Positions 43,293 through 53,507 are shown, numbered from the stretch's first letter. The stretch: DNA of 64,000 nucleotides from an uncultured Alphaproteobacteria bacterium (GCA_949282205.1 CASDOS010000014.1:1-64000); one strand, 5' to 3'. Notes: generated by a model from the letters alone, not told the origin. Made by a program: numbers and translations.

Positions 43293-45875
43293 ATGGATAT
43301 CTGTGAAAGTATCAGTAATCTGGCTTATCTTTCCGGTATTGAGTTGCAGGCAACTATTGAGGAAAAAGTCGGGTTACTTAAGGCTATGGATATTCTCGAT
43401 CAGAACTTTGATTATTCTACTCAAAATGCTGAAAAACAAGCCGAAAACCTTCGTCTTGTCGAGAAAATTATTGATGAAAAAAGAAATGCCAATTTTATTA
43501 ATATTGTACACCATATTCCTATTTTAAGGCAAAATAAAGTGCCTTCTATGGAAATTTCTCTCCCAGATGGTGTTAAAAAACTTAAATGGAATTTTTATGA
43601 AGACGAAGATCCTAAAAAATATTATAAAGGTGAAATCGTTATTGATGATTCCGAAAAATTTTATAGCGGAGAAGTCGCTATCGATGATTTGGAAAGAGTG
43701 GAAAGTAACGGCGATAAAGTCGAACGGACTATTGACGGCGTAACTTATCGTAAATATCGTTTTAAATTCCCGTTTGATGTGCGACTCGGTTATCATAATG
43801 TTTCGTTCTCTTATGTTAATGATAAAGGTGAAGAGGTTTCTCAAAAAACTAGCCTTATTTCCGCTCCCGAAAAATGCTACGACGGTTTTGGTATCCGTGA
43901 GGGTAAAAAAACTTGGGGCGTTCCCGTGCAACTCTATGAACAAGTCAGCGAAAATAATCTTGGTATCGGTAATTTCGGTGATCTTGCTCAACTTGGTTAT
44001 ATCTTAGGTAAAAACGGTGCCGGTCTTATCGGCGTTAATCCCCTTCACGCAGCTCACGATGATCAACCCGAAATCGCTTCCCCGTATAGCCCTGATAGCC
44101 GTATGTTCTTTAATTATCTTTATCTGGATGTCACCGCTATTAATGAGTTTAAAAATTCTCAGGCTATTCGTGATTATTACAATAGTCCGGAATTTCAAGA
44201 GAAAGTTAAAGTTAATCGACGCAGAACTTTCGTCGATTATACAACAACGCAACAACTTGTTGATGATATCTTGCAACGTTGCTTCGACGAATTTCGCTTT
44301 TCGCCTTTGAGCGAAGAAGCTCGCAATCGATTTAATGTCTATTGCGCCGATCAGGGGGATAATTTGGAAATGTTTGCTACGTTTAGAGCGCTTTCTAAAT
44401 ATTTTGCTAAACAAAATCCTGCTCCCGCTGGTTGGCAGGATTGGCCCGAGGCTTATAGAGATAATCCGAATTCTCCCGAAATTATTGCTTTCAGAAATCA
44501 ACATCGGGCGGAAATCGATTTTTATAAATATGCTCAATGGCAATGCGAAGTTCAATTGCAACATGTTAAAGATACTTGCCTTAATTCCGGTATGAAAATC
44601 GGTCTTTATATGGATAATGCTGTTGGTGTTCATCCTAGAGGCTTTGAAGCGTGGTATTATCGCGATAATTATATTAAAGGTACTGCCGGCGCTGCTCAGG
44701 ATATCTTATCTAAAAACGGTCAACGCTGGTATTTGCTCGGATATAATCCGATAAAACTGCAAGAACAAGGGTATGAACCTTATCGTCGTATTTTAGACGC
44801 TAATATGCGTTATGCGGGATGCTTGCGTATCGACCATGTTTTGCAACTCCATCGCTTGTACATCTTTCCTGATAACGCTGAAACCGGTAACTATATCTAT
44901 TATAATGTGAAGGAATTGATGGCTATCGTTGCTCTCGAAAGCCATCGGAACAAAACGTTGGTTATTGGCGAAGACCTTGGTAATGCTACTGAGGAAATTA
45001 AACGCAGTATGGAAGATTTTGGTATCCTTTCTTATAAAGTCCTGCCTTTTGAACGCCACGACGATATGTATAATTCTATGAAACATCCTGACGAATATCC
45101 GCAAATGTCAGTTTGTTCTCCGTCTACGCATGATACACCGCCGCTCTTTAGCCAGTGGAATGTTCAACATGTTTGGCAACAGAAATTGTTGGGTATATTG
45201 TCCGATAAACAGGCTAATGATACTTTTGAACAATACGCTTCTCAACGCGAGGGATTAAACTGGATATTGGAACATTATGGTATTTGGAAAGAAGTCGGCG
45301 GTAAGGTCGTTGAACATCCTCGTCAGGACGCTAATAATATTCCTGATAAATATGTGCAAGCCGTTACCACGTTTTTGGCGCGTTCTAACTCCGCTATTAT
45401 GCTGATGCCTTTCTCCGATATCTTCGGACAAAGAGAAATGGGGAATATTCCCGGTATTTCCGAACTCGAATGGTCTCAACAAGAGCCGTTGCAGTTTGTC
45501 TATGGTAATATCGCTTATCCGAACTGGCGTAAGAAAATGCATATTCCTGTTGAACATATTGAAAATGTTGATATGTTTCGGGATGTTACTCAAATCTTGA
45601 ATAAATACAGACCCGACGGTAATAACGGAAAAGGTCGGTATTATCAGTTTGAACGATTGGGCAGTAATAATTCCTCTACTATCGATTTTGATAAGTTTAA
45701 ACGTATTCATGATATTATTAAACATAAAGAAGAATATCAAATGGAACAGTTACTTAAAAATCGTTATAGCGAAGCCTATAAAAAACGCTTGACTAATCGG
45801 TTTGAAACTAATCAAAATCGTTATAATAATATGGTGCAATCTTGGATTGCTCATAAAAAAGCTCACGGTATGTGA
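43293..45875 (+). CDS. malQ: 4-alpha-glucanotransferase (GH77)
   Basis: The 860-residue protein has GH77 motifs in order: WGVPVQLYEQVSENNLGIGNFGDL, ASPYSPDSRMFFN, the nucleophile region CLRIDHVLQLHRL, the acid/base region VIGEDLGNA, and PSTHDTPPL. It transfers malto-oligosaccharide units between glucans. About 200 N-terminal residues form the extra beta domain known in long MalQ proteins and carry a small internal duplication (YYKGEIVIDDSEKFYSGEVAIDD). AAAGGA precedes the ATG. No other glycogen genes are in the window. Confidence 0.95.
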   Translation: MDICESISNLAYLSGIELQATIEEKVGLLKAMDILDQNFDYSTQNAEKQAENLRLVEKIIDEKRNANFINIVHHIPILRQNKVPSMEISLPDGVKKLKWNFYEDEDPKKYYKGEIVIDDSEKFYSGEVAIDDLERVESNGDKVERTIDGVTYRKYRFKFPFDVRLGYHNVSFSYVNDKGEEVSQKTSLISAPEKCYDGFGIREGKKTWGVPVQLYEQVSENNLGIGNFGDLAQLGYILGKNGAGLIGVNPLHAAHDDQPEIASPYSPDSRMFFNYLYLDVTAINEFKNSQAIRDYYNSPEFQEKVKVNRRRTFVDYTTTQQLVDDILQRCFDEFRFSPLSEEARNRFNVYCADQGDNLEMFATFRALSKYFAKQNPAPAGWQDWPEAYRDNPNSPEIIAFRNQHRAEIDFYKYAQWQCEVQLQHVKDTCLNSGMKIGLYMDNAVGVHPRGFEAWYYRDNYIKGTAGAAQDILSKNGQRWYLLGYNPIKLQEQGYEPYRRILDANMRYAGCLRIDHVLQLHRLYIFPDNAETGNYIYYNVKELMAIVALESHRNKTLVIGEDLGNATEEIKRSMEDFGILSYKVLPFERHDDMYNSMKHPDEYPQMSVCSPSTHDTPPLFSQWNVQHVWQQKLLGILSDKQANDTFEQYASQREGLNWILEHYGIWKEVGGKVVEHPRQDANNIPDKYVQAVTTFLARSNSAIMLMPFSDIFGQREMGNIPGISELEWSQQEPLQFVYGNIAYPNWRKKMHIPVEHIENVDMFRDVTQILNKYRPDGNNGKGRYYQFERLGSNNSSTIDFDKFKRIHDIIKHKEEYQMEQLLKNRYSEAYKKRLTNRFETNQNRYNNMVQSWIAHKKAHGM

Positions 45876-45896
45876 CTGTTTGTTGTTTTTAATCTA

Positions 45897-45926
45897 GAGA
45901 AGGGGCGTTTGCTCCTTTTCTTTTTT
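45897..45926 (+). terminator. Terminator of malQ
   Basis: GAGAAGGGGC pairs with GCTCCTTTTC (two G-T pairs) around GTTT, then T. Confidence 0.75.
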
Positions 45927-46069
45927 CTTATCTCTTTTTCTTTCTCCTTCGCAAATTTGATGTCTATCTTGGGGACAATTAACTCTATTTTAATGACATT
46001 GGTTTATTTGTAGTTTTAGTATGTATGTTATATGGAAAAATCGTTTATATCTTCTAAAGGTGGATACTG

Positions 46070-46687
46070 ATGGAAAAAAAACAGAAGGTTAGAGCCGTTT
46101 TTCAAATCGGAGCTTGGCTCGCCTTCATTATGTTGGGGTATTTGGGTATTCGTAGCTATAAACTTTCAATCGAAAAATTGAAAACAAATGCTTGTATTGA
46201 AGAAATCGGTACTTTAGCAAGAACTATTCAAATGTATTTTCAAAACCAACGTAACTATGGTGAGTTTAATTATAAACAAGCCGTCGATTTTAAACTTATT
46301 CCAGAAAATATGTTTCGAGAGGGATTTAAAGAGGCTACAAATGCTTATTTAGGTGGTGTCGACTTCTTTTATTCCTCTTTATCTCCTTCCGACCCTAAGA
46401 GTGCTTTCGAAATTTCTTTTCAGGGACTGAGTAGCTATGCTTGTAGAGAATTGGTTAAAATGAATTGGAACAGTAACGATATGTCTAACCTTATCGCCGT
46501 TGCCGGTTATCCTATTCCTACTCCTTCCGGTGTGCTTGATGAAATCTATCCCGATACCCCTCAAGATAATATTAAATCGCGTAATATCTATAAAGCAAAC
46601 GAAGCTCCTTATATTCCTAGTGATAAACTTGAGTTTATTTGTGATTGTGGCGATGATGTTTGCAGTGTTGTTTGGAAATTCCATTAA
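46070..46687 (+). CDS. Pilin-like protein without a recognisable leader site
   Basis: The 205-residue protein has a short basic N-terminus, one hydrophobic helix (FQIGAWLAFIMLGYLGI, residues 11-27) and then an amphipathic helix and globular domain (IEEIGTLARTIQMYFQNQRNYGEFNYKQAVDFKLIP...), a layout typical of type IVb pilins. The Gly/Glu processing site is not obvious, so it may be an unprocessed pilin-like protein. Two Cys pairs lie in the C-terminal half. AAAGGTGG precedes the ATG. Confidence 0.6.
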   Translation: MEKKQKVRAVFQIGAWLAFIMLGYLGIRSYKLSIEKLKTNACIEEIGTLARTIQMYFQNQRNYGEFNYKQAVDFKLIPENMFREGFKEATNAYLGGVDFFYSSLSPSDPKSAFEISFQGLSSYACRELVKMNWNSNDMSNLIAVAGYPIPTPSGVLDEIYPDTPQDNIKSRNIYKANEAPYIPSDKLEFICDCGDDVCSVVWKFH

Positions 46688-46787
46688 CGTACTTTTTTAC
46701 TTGCATATTTTCTCCTTCGTGATATAAAAAGACGAATTTTGACATTGTTCTTAATGTTTGGGCGTAATTTTTTCAATTGGATTTTTT

Positions 46788-48263
46788 ATGATGACAGAAG
46801 AAGTTAGTGAACAAAGACAGAGCCGCTTAAATAAGCTCGCTAAATTGCAGGATTTGGGATATAATCCTTATCCGTATCGTTTTCAACCAGATAGCTATGC
46901 GCATCCTTTGCAAGAAAAATATAAAAATTTGCCTAACGGCGAAAATACCGAGGATAGAGTTACAGTCGCAGGGCGCGCTATGGCCGTGCGTAATGACGGT
47001 ATGTTTATCGATTTGAAAGATAAAACAGGTAATATTCAAATCTTCTGCCATAAATCTCATTTGGATGAAAATAATCTTAAACTCTTGAAATGTCTGGATA
47101 TCGGCGATATTATCGGTGTGTCCGGCTTTATTCGCAGAACGCCAAGAGGCGAACTTTCCGTCGCTGCCGAAAAATTCGATATTATCGCTAAGGCTTTGGA
47201 GCCGTTACCTGAGAAATTCCACGGCTTGACCGATGTGGAAACACGGTATCGTAAGCGCTATGTCGATTTAATTATTAATGATGATGCTAAACAAATCTTA
47301 CTTACACGTTGCAAAATTGTTTCCGCTGTTCGCGAATTCTTTAATCAAAATGAATTCTTGGAAGTGGAAACACCAACTTTCCACCCGATTATGGGCGGGG
47401 CTAACGCTAAACCTTTTATTACTCACTATAATGCTCTTGATAATGATTTTTACCTCCGCGTCGCAACGGAACTCTATTTGAAAAAATTGGTTGTCGGTGG
47501 TATCGATAGAGTGTTTGAAATTGGGAAAAACTATCGTAATGAAGGTATTGATAAAAATCATGTTCCAGAATTTACAGGACTCGAAGCCTATATGGCTTAT
47601 GGTGACTACAACGATATGGCTGATTTAATCTATAAATTGGTGCGCTTTGTCGTTAATAAAGTTTTCGGAACCGATAAATTGGTTTTGGAAGGACATGAAA
47701 TCGATTTCTCTAAACCTTTCCCGAAAGTTTCTATTATCGATTTGATTAAACGCGAAACCGGTGTGGATTTCTTAAGCGTTGAAACAGTTGAAGATGCTCG
47801 TGCTTTGGCAAAATCCGTCGGTGTTGATGCGGATCATTGCTCTAACTGGGGGAAGGTGGTTCAGGAAGTTTTTGATGAAAAAGTTGAAGCTACCTTGATT
47901 GAGCCAATCCATGTTTCCGATATGCCGAAAGATATTTCACCTTTGGCTAAAACTCATCGCGATAATCCTCGTTTGGTGGAGCACTTTGATACATATTTGC
48001 TCGGTATGGAACTCGGTTGTGCTTATTCCGAACTTTCTAATCCTTTAGAGCAGTTGGAGCGTTTTAAAGCACAAATGGCAGAACGCGAAAATGGTGATGA
48101 TGAAGCGCAGATGCTTGACGAAAGTTTTATTGACGCGCTTTCTTACGGGTTTGTTCCAACAACCGGTATGGGTATGGGGATGGATAGATTGGCGAAACTT
48201 TTAACAGGGGCCGCTACTCTTCGCGACGTTATTCTTTTCCCGACCTTAAAGAAAATGAAATAA
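46788..48263 (+). CDS. lysS: Lysyl-tRNA synthetase, class II
   Basis: The roughly 490-residue enzyme has an OB-fold anticodon domain (about 50-150) and class II motifs (VETPTFHPIMGGANAKPF, FEIGKNYRNEGIDKNH, GMGMGMDRLAKLL). It charges tRNA-Lys. ATG 46788 was preferred over an upstream in-frame TTG. Confidence 0.97.
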   Translation: MMTEEVSEQRQSRLNKLAKLQDLGYNPYPYRFQPDSYAHPLQEKYKNLPNGENTEDRVTVAGRAMAVRNDGMFIDLKDKTGNIQIFCHKSHLDENNLKLLKCLDIGDIIGVSGFIRRTPRGELSVAAEKFDIIAKALEPLPEKFHGLTDVETRYRKRYVDLIINDDAKQILLTRCKIVSAVREFFNQNEFLEVETPTFHPIMGGANAKPFITHYNALDNDFYLRVATELYLKKLVVGGIDRVFEIGKNYRNEGIDKNHVPEFTGLEAYMAYGDYNDMADLIYKLVRFVVNKVFGTDKLVLEGHEIDFSKPFPKVSIIDLIKRETGVDFLSVETVEDARALAKSVGVDADHCSNWGKVVQEVFDEKVEATLIEPIHVSDMPKDISPLAKTHRDNPRLVEHFDTYLLGMELGCAYSELSNPLEQLERFKAQMAERENGDDEAQMLDESFIDALSYGFVPTTGMGMGMDRLAKLLTGAATLRDVILFPTLKKMK

Positions 48264-48281
48264 TCTTCTTCTTAAAATCAA

Positions 48282-48311
48282 AAAAGCCTGACTTTACAGT
48301 CGGGCTTTTTT
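48282..48311. terminator. Shared terminator between convergent genes
   Basis: AAAAGCCTGACT pairs with AGTCGGGCTTTT around TTAC. It serves lysS on the plus strand and probably the gene at 48328 on the minus strand. Confidence 0.85.
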
Positions 48312-48327
48312 GTGTTTCAAAAAGAAA

Positions 48328-49260
48328 TTATAGCTTTTGGTATAATCTCTTTTTGCTTTCTTTTTGTAGCTTCGCGGCTTTTTCCGTACTCATGAGCTTT
48401 TGATTACGAAGGGTTTCCAACATGAATATTATCTCCAACTCAAGACTGGCGCGCATCTTCTTTTTGTTACGTCTTATCTCCTTCAATAAATGCATAAACT
48501 GAATTATTGAACTTAAATTCTTGTAGGGAATGCTGATTTTTTTACCGAAAATTTTTACGGTTTTATTCATCAACTTCAACTTGTAATGCTTGCGCAAAAA
48601 GTAATCTGCCTCACGAATTTGCGAATTGATATATATGATGTCATCAATGGATTCTTGGAAAGTTCCTGCATATTTGTTGCAACGTTCCAAAATACTTGCC
48701 AACTCATGAAACATCATTTCATTTTGGGCAATTCCCTTGCCATTCATCAGTTTTGCGGCTTCTTGCAGGCTTTCTTCCACTACATAGAAATACGAAATCA
48801 GTTCCGGCGCTTGCTTTTTTACTGAGCGTTCCAAACGCAAAGACTGACGCTTGTTTACACTCCATATAACGCTTGTTCCCGACGGCAACATCTTTTTTAC
48901 CGCTTGAATATTCTCTCCCGTGTTGCGACCATTGGGGGCTAATAGTATATCCGTTTCCGGTACACCCAATTTGTAACAAACCGATGCCAATAATTCCGCT
49001 TCACTTCGATCATGCGTGTATTTACTCAACAAACCTTTTCCTCCGACACATATTATTGTCGGATGGTAACTATGTTGCTGGTTAATCTTGTAATACAGCC
49101 AAACCGCCCAAAATGCTGAGGTCGGATCGTCATCTATGGCTATTATATAGTCTGCTCGTATTACTTTGTTTTTACTATCTATACAATTTGTTTTGATACA
49201 CAAGGCTTCGTAAATAACTTCGGCAGCGTCCATAGAGCGCTCAAACAATTCTTGCTTCAT
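48328..49260 (-). CDS. DUF218 (YdcF/SanA-like) domain protein
   Basis: The 310-residue protein contains the DUF218 motifs VGGKGLLSKYTHDRSEAELLAS, LGVPETDILLAPNGRNTGENI and SVNKRQSLRLERSVKKQ. Its N-terminus lacks the membrane anchor of YdcF and it has a long helical, basic C-terminus (about 230-310). The role of the family is poorly known; some members act in envelope integrity. There is no Shine-Dalgarno sequence. Confidence 0.75.
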   Translation of the reverse strand: MKQELFERSMDAAEVIYEALCIKTNCIDSKNKVIRADYIIAIDDDPTSAFWAVWLYYKINQQHSYHPTIICVGGKGLLSKYTHDRSEAELLASVCYKLGVPETDILLAPNGRNTGENIQAVKKMLPSGTSVIWSVNKRQSLRLERSVKKQAPELISYFYVVEESLQEAAKLMNGKGIAQNEMMFHELASILERCNKYAGTFQESIDDIIYINSQIREADYFLRKHYKLKLMNKTVKIFGKKISIPYKNLSSIIQFMHLLKEIRRNKKKMRASLELEIIFMLETLRNQKLMSTEKAAKLQKESKKRLYQKL

Positions 49261-49449
49261 ACTAATTTATTTTTATAAAGTTAAACATAAAAATTTTTTA
49301 TCGGCTTCTAAAATATCTTGTTTTTGTCTATTAGTCAACCCTTATTATGACCTTTTTCAATTTGGCTGGTGATTAAATCTCTTTTTTACTTGTTTGTTTG
49401 CGGAAATTTCATAACCTCTTAGTGGTATGATATGTTTTATGAGGGTATT

Positions 49450-50499
49450 ATGCGCTATTTCGGGATTTTTTTTATTCTGATTATTCTGGGCGGCTTTGTC
49501 GGCGGATGGTACGATATCGCTTCTTATCATCCGTATAGACTCGATTATCGGCGCGCGGTGATTAATTTGCCAATTACTTATACCAAGTACCTTCATAATG
49601 ATACTTATGCTTTGGGCGAAAAATATTTGGCAGAAGATTTAGCCGCTGAACTCAAAAAACATGGAATTGATACTATTCTTTATACTTTTGAAGACTCTTT
49701 GTCTAATCGGAACTTTAATGAAGGTTGGGAAATCTTTATGCGCTCTGGACCGGAACTTCGATTGGATAAATATCATAATTATGCCGATGAGGATAGAATC
49801 GCTGTTTTGTTCGAAACTATTCCTTATGAACTTAATATTGTTAAAAATGCCGATATCGTCTTAACGGGGTCTCTTAAAAAAAATAAACTTTATCGTGAAA
49901 TGGGAATTAACTCACACTTCTTGCCTCAGTTCACGAGAACCGATAAATTTTATCCTGATGCGAAAGATGATCTGAAACGTCAGGTCTTATTTGTGGCTAA
50001 TCAATGGCCGGATTTTCCTGTCCGCAAAACCGTGCAATATGCCAAAGAAACAGGTGTTCAAATCGATGTTTTCGGTGATAATTGGACCAACGTCTTGGTT
50101 GATGACGCTGCTTCGTGGTGGAAAGCTCGACAAATCCCTAATGACCAACTGAAGTATTTTTATTCTTCCGCCGATATTGTTCTTAATGACACAAGACCAG
50201 ATATGATTGAAGCCGGTTTTATCAGTAATCGTATCTTTGATGCTACGGCTTGCGGAACGCTGGTTATTTCGGACTATATGCCCGAAATCGAAGAAATTTA
50301 CGGCGATGCCGTCCCTATGTATAAAAATGCTGACGAATTTAAACAACTTATCGATTTTTATCTTTCTCATCCTGAAGAACGTAAACGCAAAGCCTTAAAA
50401 GCTCAGAAAATTACTTTGGAGAGATTTTCCGCTGATAAAGTTATCGGACATATGACCGATATTCTTCGAAATTATATTTACGAAAAAGGATTGGATTGA
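49450..50499 (+). CDS. Membrane-anchored glycosyltransferase-like protein
   Basis: The 349-residue protein has an N-terminal signal anchor (FGIFFILIILGGFVGGW) and a GT-B-like body; the end (FISNRIFDATACGTLVISDYMPEIEEIYGDA, LSHPEERKRKALKAQKI) fits the C-terminal half of the CgeB/Glyco_trans_1_2 type. GAGGG precedes ATG 49450, preferred over ATG 49432. The next gene starts one base after its stop. Confidence 0.8.
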   Translation: MRYFGIFFILIILGGFVGGWYDIASYHPYRLDYRRAVINLPITYTKYLHNDTYALGEKYLAEDLAAELKKHGIDTILYTFEDSLSNRNFNEGWEIFMRSGPELRLDKYHNYADEDRIAVLFETIPYELNIVKNADIVLTGSLKKNKLYREMGINSHFLPQFTRTDKFYPDAKDDLKRQVLFVANQWPDFPVRKTVQYAKETGVQIDVFGDNWTNVLVDDAASWWKARQIPNDQLKYFYSSADIVLNDTRPDMIEAGFISNRIFDATACGTLVISDYMPEIEEIYGDAVPMYKNADEFKQLIDFYLSHPEERKRKALKAQKITLERFSADKVIGHMTDILRNYIYEKGLD

Positions 50500-50500
50500 T

Positions 50501-51607
50501 ATGCCTAAAAAATCGCTTGTGTCTGATAAAAATTCTATTAACGCTATGAAACGAAAAGAACAGGAAACGGCTGACGCTTCCGTCTTATTTCAAAATGAAA
50601 AACAAAAACGGATTTTTTTTACCCGATCTATTTCGACTAGAAATATCAAAACCTCATCGTACCTCAACGTAAAAAATGTTCTTCTTGCGGGACTCTTGCT
50701 AATTGTTCTCTTTAGCGGGGGAATTGCGGGAAAATTCGTTACTTCTTCTTTGCGGATTGCGCAAAATCATAAAAGTGTCGCTATCCGTATTGGTGATACT
50801 CGTCAGCATTTGGATTATGACTTTACTGCGGCTATTAACTTCCTACAATATGCTTTGAAACGTAACGGCTATAAAATTGCCGGAGTGACTTATGCGGGTA
50901 ATCTTTATCCAAATGAATTAAATGCGGCGGAAATCAATATTTTTGTGCGCGGATTTTCGCCTTTTTATGATTTACGCATGAATGATCATAAAACTAATGT
51001 GCTTTATGTCCATCGTTATGCCGATTTTTATGCCGAGGAATTTCAGAATTTTGATTCTTACCTGTCTTCGCAACGGAAACTTATGGACGCTATTACCCAC
51101 AATATCGATATTAGTTTTTTACCTCCGGGGTTCGTACCTCATGATGTACTCGCTCCTCAGAAGTATGATTTTGATATTCTCTATATTTATGAATTTTATA
51201 ATCAATTTTACGATGCCTTTATGCAAAAAAAATATCAAATCAGAACGTATAGTGGTAACGATTTTGCTATTCTTTCCGAAAACGAACGGCGCAATTTGTT
51301 ACAAAACGCTCGGGTGGTTGTCTATGAAATGGGGAAAACAGGCTCGGATGACGAAACGTATGTCCCTTATGCCGTTTTTGATTTAATCAGTTATGGGAGA
51401 CCAATTGTAACAAACAGAAAATTACCTCTTGATGCTTATTTTCAAAATAATATCTGGTTGTTTGATGATGTTGAAAGTATGATCTTGGCTACCCAACAAG
51501 CGCTTAATTCTTCTGATGAAATTCGAGAACTTAAAGCCGCTCGCGCAAGAACCGTCTTATATGACTTCTTTGATACGAATTCATCTTTCTTTAAAAAATT
51601 AAAGTGA
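50501..51607 (+). CDS. Membrane-anchored GT-like partner protein
   Basis: The 368-residue protein has a basic N-terminus, one membrane segment (NVLLAGLLLIVLFSGGIAG, about residues 58-76) and an outer domain parallel in length and layout to the preceding gene. The C-terminal segment (PYAVFDLISYGRPIVTNRKLP) resembles the donor-binding end of that protein. It is probably a diverged, translationally coupled partner. The catalytic state is unknown. Confidence 0.65.
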   Translation: MPKKSLVSDKNSINAMKRKEQETADASVLFQNEKQKRIFFTRSISTRNIKTSSYLNVKNVLLAGLLLIVLFSGGIAGKFVTSSLRIAQNHKSVAIRIGDTRQHLDYDFTAAINFLQYALKRNGYKIAGVTYAGNLYPNELNAAEINIFVRGFSPFYDLRMNDHKTNVLYVHRYADFYAEEFQNFDSYLSSQRKLMDAITHNIDISFLPPGFVPHDVLAPQKYDFDILYIYEFYNQFYDAFMQKKYQIRTYSGNDFAILSENERRNLLQNARVVVYEMGKTGSDDETYVPYAVFDLISYGRPIVTNRKLPLDAYFQNNIWLFDDVESMILATQQALNSSDEIRELKAARARTVLYDFFDTNSSFFKKLK

Positions 51608-51700
51608 TTTAGCGATTGTCTTCATCGCAATGGTTCAAAAAATGTTTTTTTTGCGCTTTTAATTTAGAATCTGTTAACTATTTTGGTGATACACATAATT

Positions 51701-51812
51701 GTTGCTTACCGGTTGGGGGAGGTCGCTCAAGTTCAGCGTGGCTTCAGCTTATGCCAGACCGGTGATTGTTCGCTTTATTCGGGCTGACATACTTGCCTTG
51801 GATACGAGCAAT
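51701..51812 (+). ncRNA. Candidate structured RNA or leader upstream of hfq
   Basis: The 250-base gap before hfq contains a foldable stretch. GTTGCT (51701-51706) pairs with AGCAAT (51807-51812) and CCGG with TTGG to close it; inside, TCAGC pairs with GCTGA, and TGGC...GCCA is a further stem. The rod-with-bubble shape recalls 6S RNA, but no diagnostic match could be made, so it may simply be an hfq leader. Confidence 0.35.
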
Positions 51813-51857
51813 CCTTATGGCATAGATGTGAAATAATTATAATAAGGAAATTAAAAC

Positions 51858-52076
51858 ATGACTACAAATGCACAAGTTGATTTTTTGAACGATATTAAAG
51901 ATAAAAAAGTTTCAGTTACCGTCTTTCTTATCAATGGTGTTAAATTGCAAGGTGTCATTACTTGGTTTGATGCCAATTCTTTGCTGTTGAGACGTGATGG
52001 GCATACTCAACTTGTTTATACTCACGCTGTTTCTACTATCATGCCGGCAACTCCGATTGATGTTGTTGAAGAATAG
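51858..52076 (+). CDS. hfq: RNA-binding protein Hfq
   Basis: The 72-residue protein has both Sm motifs ([25 protein letters not shown] and [11 protein letters not shown] with the terminal H of the KH-type signature given as TH). It forms a hexameric ring that aids small-RNA pairing. AAGGA precedes the ATG. hflX follows, the usual order. Confidence 0.96.
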   Translation: MTTNAQVDFLNDIKDKKVSVTVFLINGVKLQGVITWFDANSLLLRRDGHTQLVYTHAVSTIMPATPIDVVEE

Positions 52077-52085
52077 TTAATCTTG

Positions 52086-52153
52086 ACTTCCGCTTGTCCG
52101 TTCTCTTCCCGATTTGTTGCGGAATTTATTCGGTTGAGCGGAAGTTTTATTTT
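52086..52153 (+). terminator. Long hairpin between hfq and hflX
   Basis: ACTTCCGCT pairs with AGCGGAAGT across a 42-nt loop, followed by a T-rich run. It may reduce read-through into hflX. Confidence 0.55.
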
Positions 52154-52167
52154 TTTAGGTTCCGCGC

Positions 52168-53427
52168 GTGCTGGAAATTCATAAAAATAAAAAAACAAAA
52201 GTGGCGGTTGTTTGTCCTTGCCTGAAAAATCACTTAGAGGCTTTATTCGTTTCTGACGTGAAAGCGCGTGAAGCCGAAGCGGAAGGTTTGGTCTTGGCGA
52301 TGGGACAAGATGTTGTTTTGTTAAAAACCGTAAAACTTTCCCAATTTGTTTCCAAAAGTTTTTTCGGAAAGGGTACTCTTGAACAACTTAAAGAGGAATG
52401 TCAACAGGTTAATGCCGAATTGTTGGTTGTTGATATGCCTATCTCCGCCGTGCAACAGCGTAATCTCGAAAAAATTCTTAATCTTAAAGTGATTGACCGT
52501 ACCGCCGTTATCTTGGAGATTTTTGGGCAACGCGCTCATACAAACGAAGGAAAATTACAGGTCGAATTGGCTCATCTGACTTATCAACGAAGCCGCTTGG
52601 TGCGCAGTTGGACTCACCTCGAAAGACAACGCGGAGGAGGCGGTTTTTTAGGCGGTCCGGGGGAAACGCAAATAGAACTTGACCGTAGACATCTTGATGA
52701 TCGTATTGTTAAAATTAAAAAAGAATTGGAAAAAGTGCGGAAAACTCGTGCAATTCAACGCGGCGCCAGAGTTAAAGTTCCTTTTCCGGTCGCGGCCCTG
52801 GTCGGTTATACCAATGCCGGCAAATCTTCTCTTTTTAATCTGATTACTCATGCTGATGTTTTTGCTCAAGATATGCTTTTTGCTACTCTTGATCCCACTA
52901 TGCGCAAAATTGCTTTGGATAAAAATTGCGATATTATTCTTTCCGACACCGTCGGATTTATCTCTAATCTGCCGCACGAATTGGTTATGGCGTTTCGGGC
53001 AACTCTTGAAGAAGTGCTTGAAGCTGATGTTATTGTTCATGTTATTGATGTGGCTAACCCTAACTATAAAGAGCAACGATTAGATGTTTTGAATGTCCTG
53101 CATGAGTTGGGACTTTCTAAAATCGAATTTGAAAACAGATATATTGAGGTCTTTAATAAAATTGATTTGCTTGATACGAGTGAGAAAAAAAATCTTATTG
53201 ACAGAATCGGACATCGTACCGTGGCTCTCTCCGCTCTTTCCGGTGAAGGTGTTGATAACTTTATTCGCTTGCTTAAAGCTAAATTTTATAAAAATACAGA
53301 AATTAAAACGCTGTGTGTTCCAATTGATGACGGGAAAAAATTAGCCGAAATTTATCGTACTGCTCAGGTTCTGGATAGACGTGACGACGGTGAACGTATC
53401 TTTTTGCGTATCAGGTGTTCTTCTTAA
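52168..53427 (+). CDS. hflX: GTPase HflX
   Basis: The 419-residue protein has the HflX N-terminal domain, the Gly-rich linker (RQRGGGGFLGGPGETQIELDRR) and G motifs (GYTNAGKSSLFN, DTVGFI, NKIDLL). HflX splits stalled ribosomes. It starts with GTG 52168. Position after hfq supports the call. Confidence 0.95.
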   Translation: MLEIHKNKKTKVAVVCPCLKNHLEALFVSDVKAREAEAEGLVLAMGQDVVLLKTVKLSQFVSKSFFGKGTLEQLKEECQQVNAELLVVDMPISAVQQRNLEKILNLKVIDRTAVILEIFGQRAHTNEGKLQVELAHLTYQRSRLVRSWTHLERQRGGGGFLGGPGETQIELDRRHLDDRIVKIKKELEKVRKTRAIQRGARVKVPFPVAALVGYTNAGKSSLFNLITHADVFAQDMLFATLDPTMRKIALDKNCDIILSDTVGFISNLPHELVMAFRATLEEVLEADVIVHVIDVANPNYKEQRLDVLNVLHELGLSKIEFENRYIEVFNKIDLLDTSEKKNLIDRIGHRTVALSALSGEGVDNFIRLLKAKFYKNTEIKTLCVPIDDGKKLAEIYRTAQVLDRRDDGERIFLRIRCSS

Positions 53428-53444
53428 TCCTTATATGAAATTTA

Positions 53445-53473
53445 TTGATTCTTTTGACTTTTTTGTGTAAAAT
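53445..53473 (+). promoter_or_regulatory. Promoter of the lysozyme-like gene
   Basis: TTGATT, 17 nt, TAAAAT, with TTTTTTGTG before the -10, as at 32051. An in-frame TTG at the -35 box is not a start codon. Confidence 0.65.
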
Positions 53474-53507
53474 GTCTGTATATGGCTCAACTTTTACGGT
53501 GGTTGCA

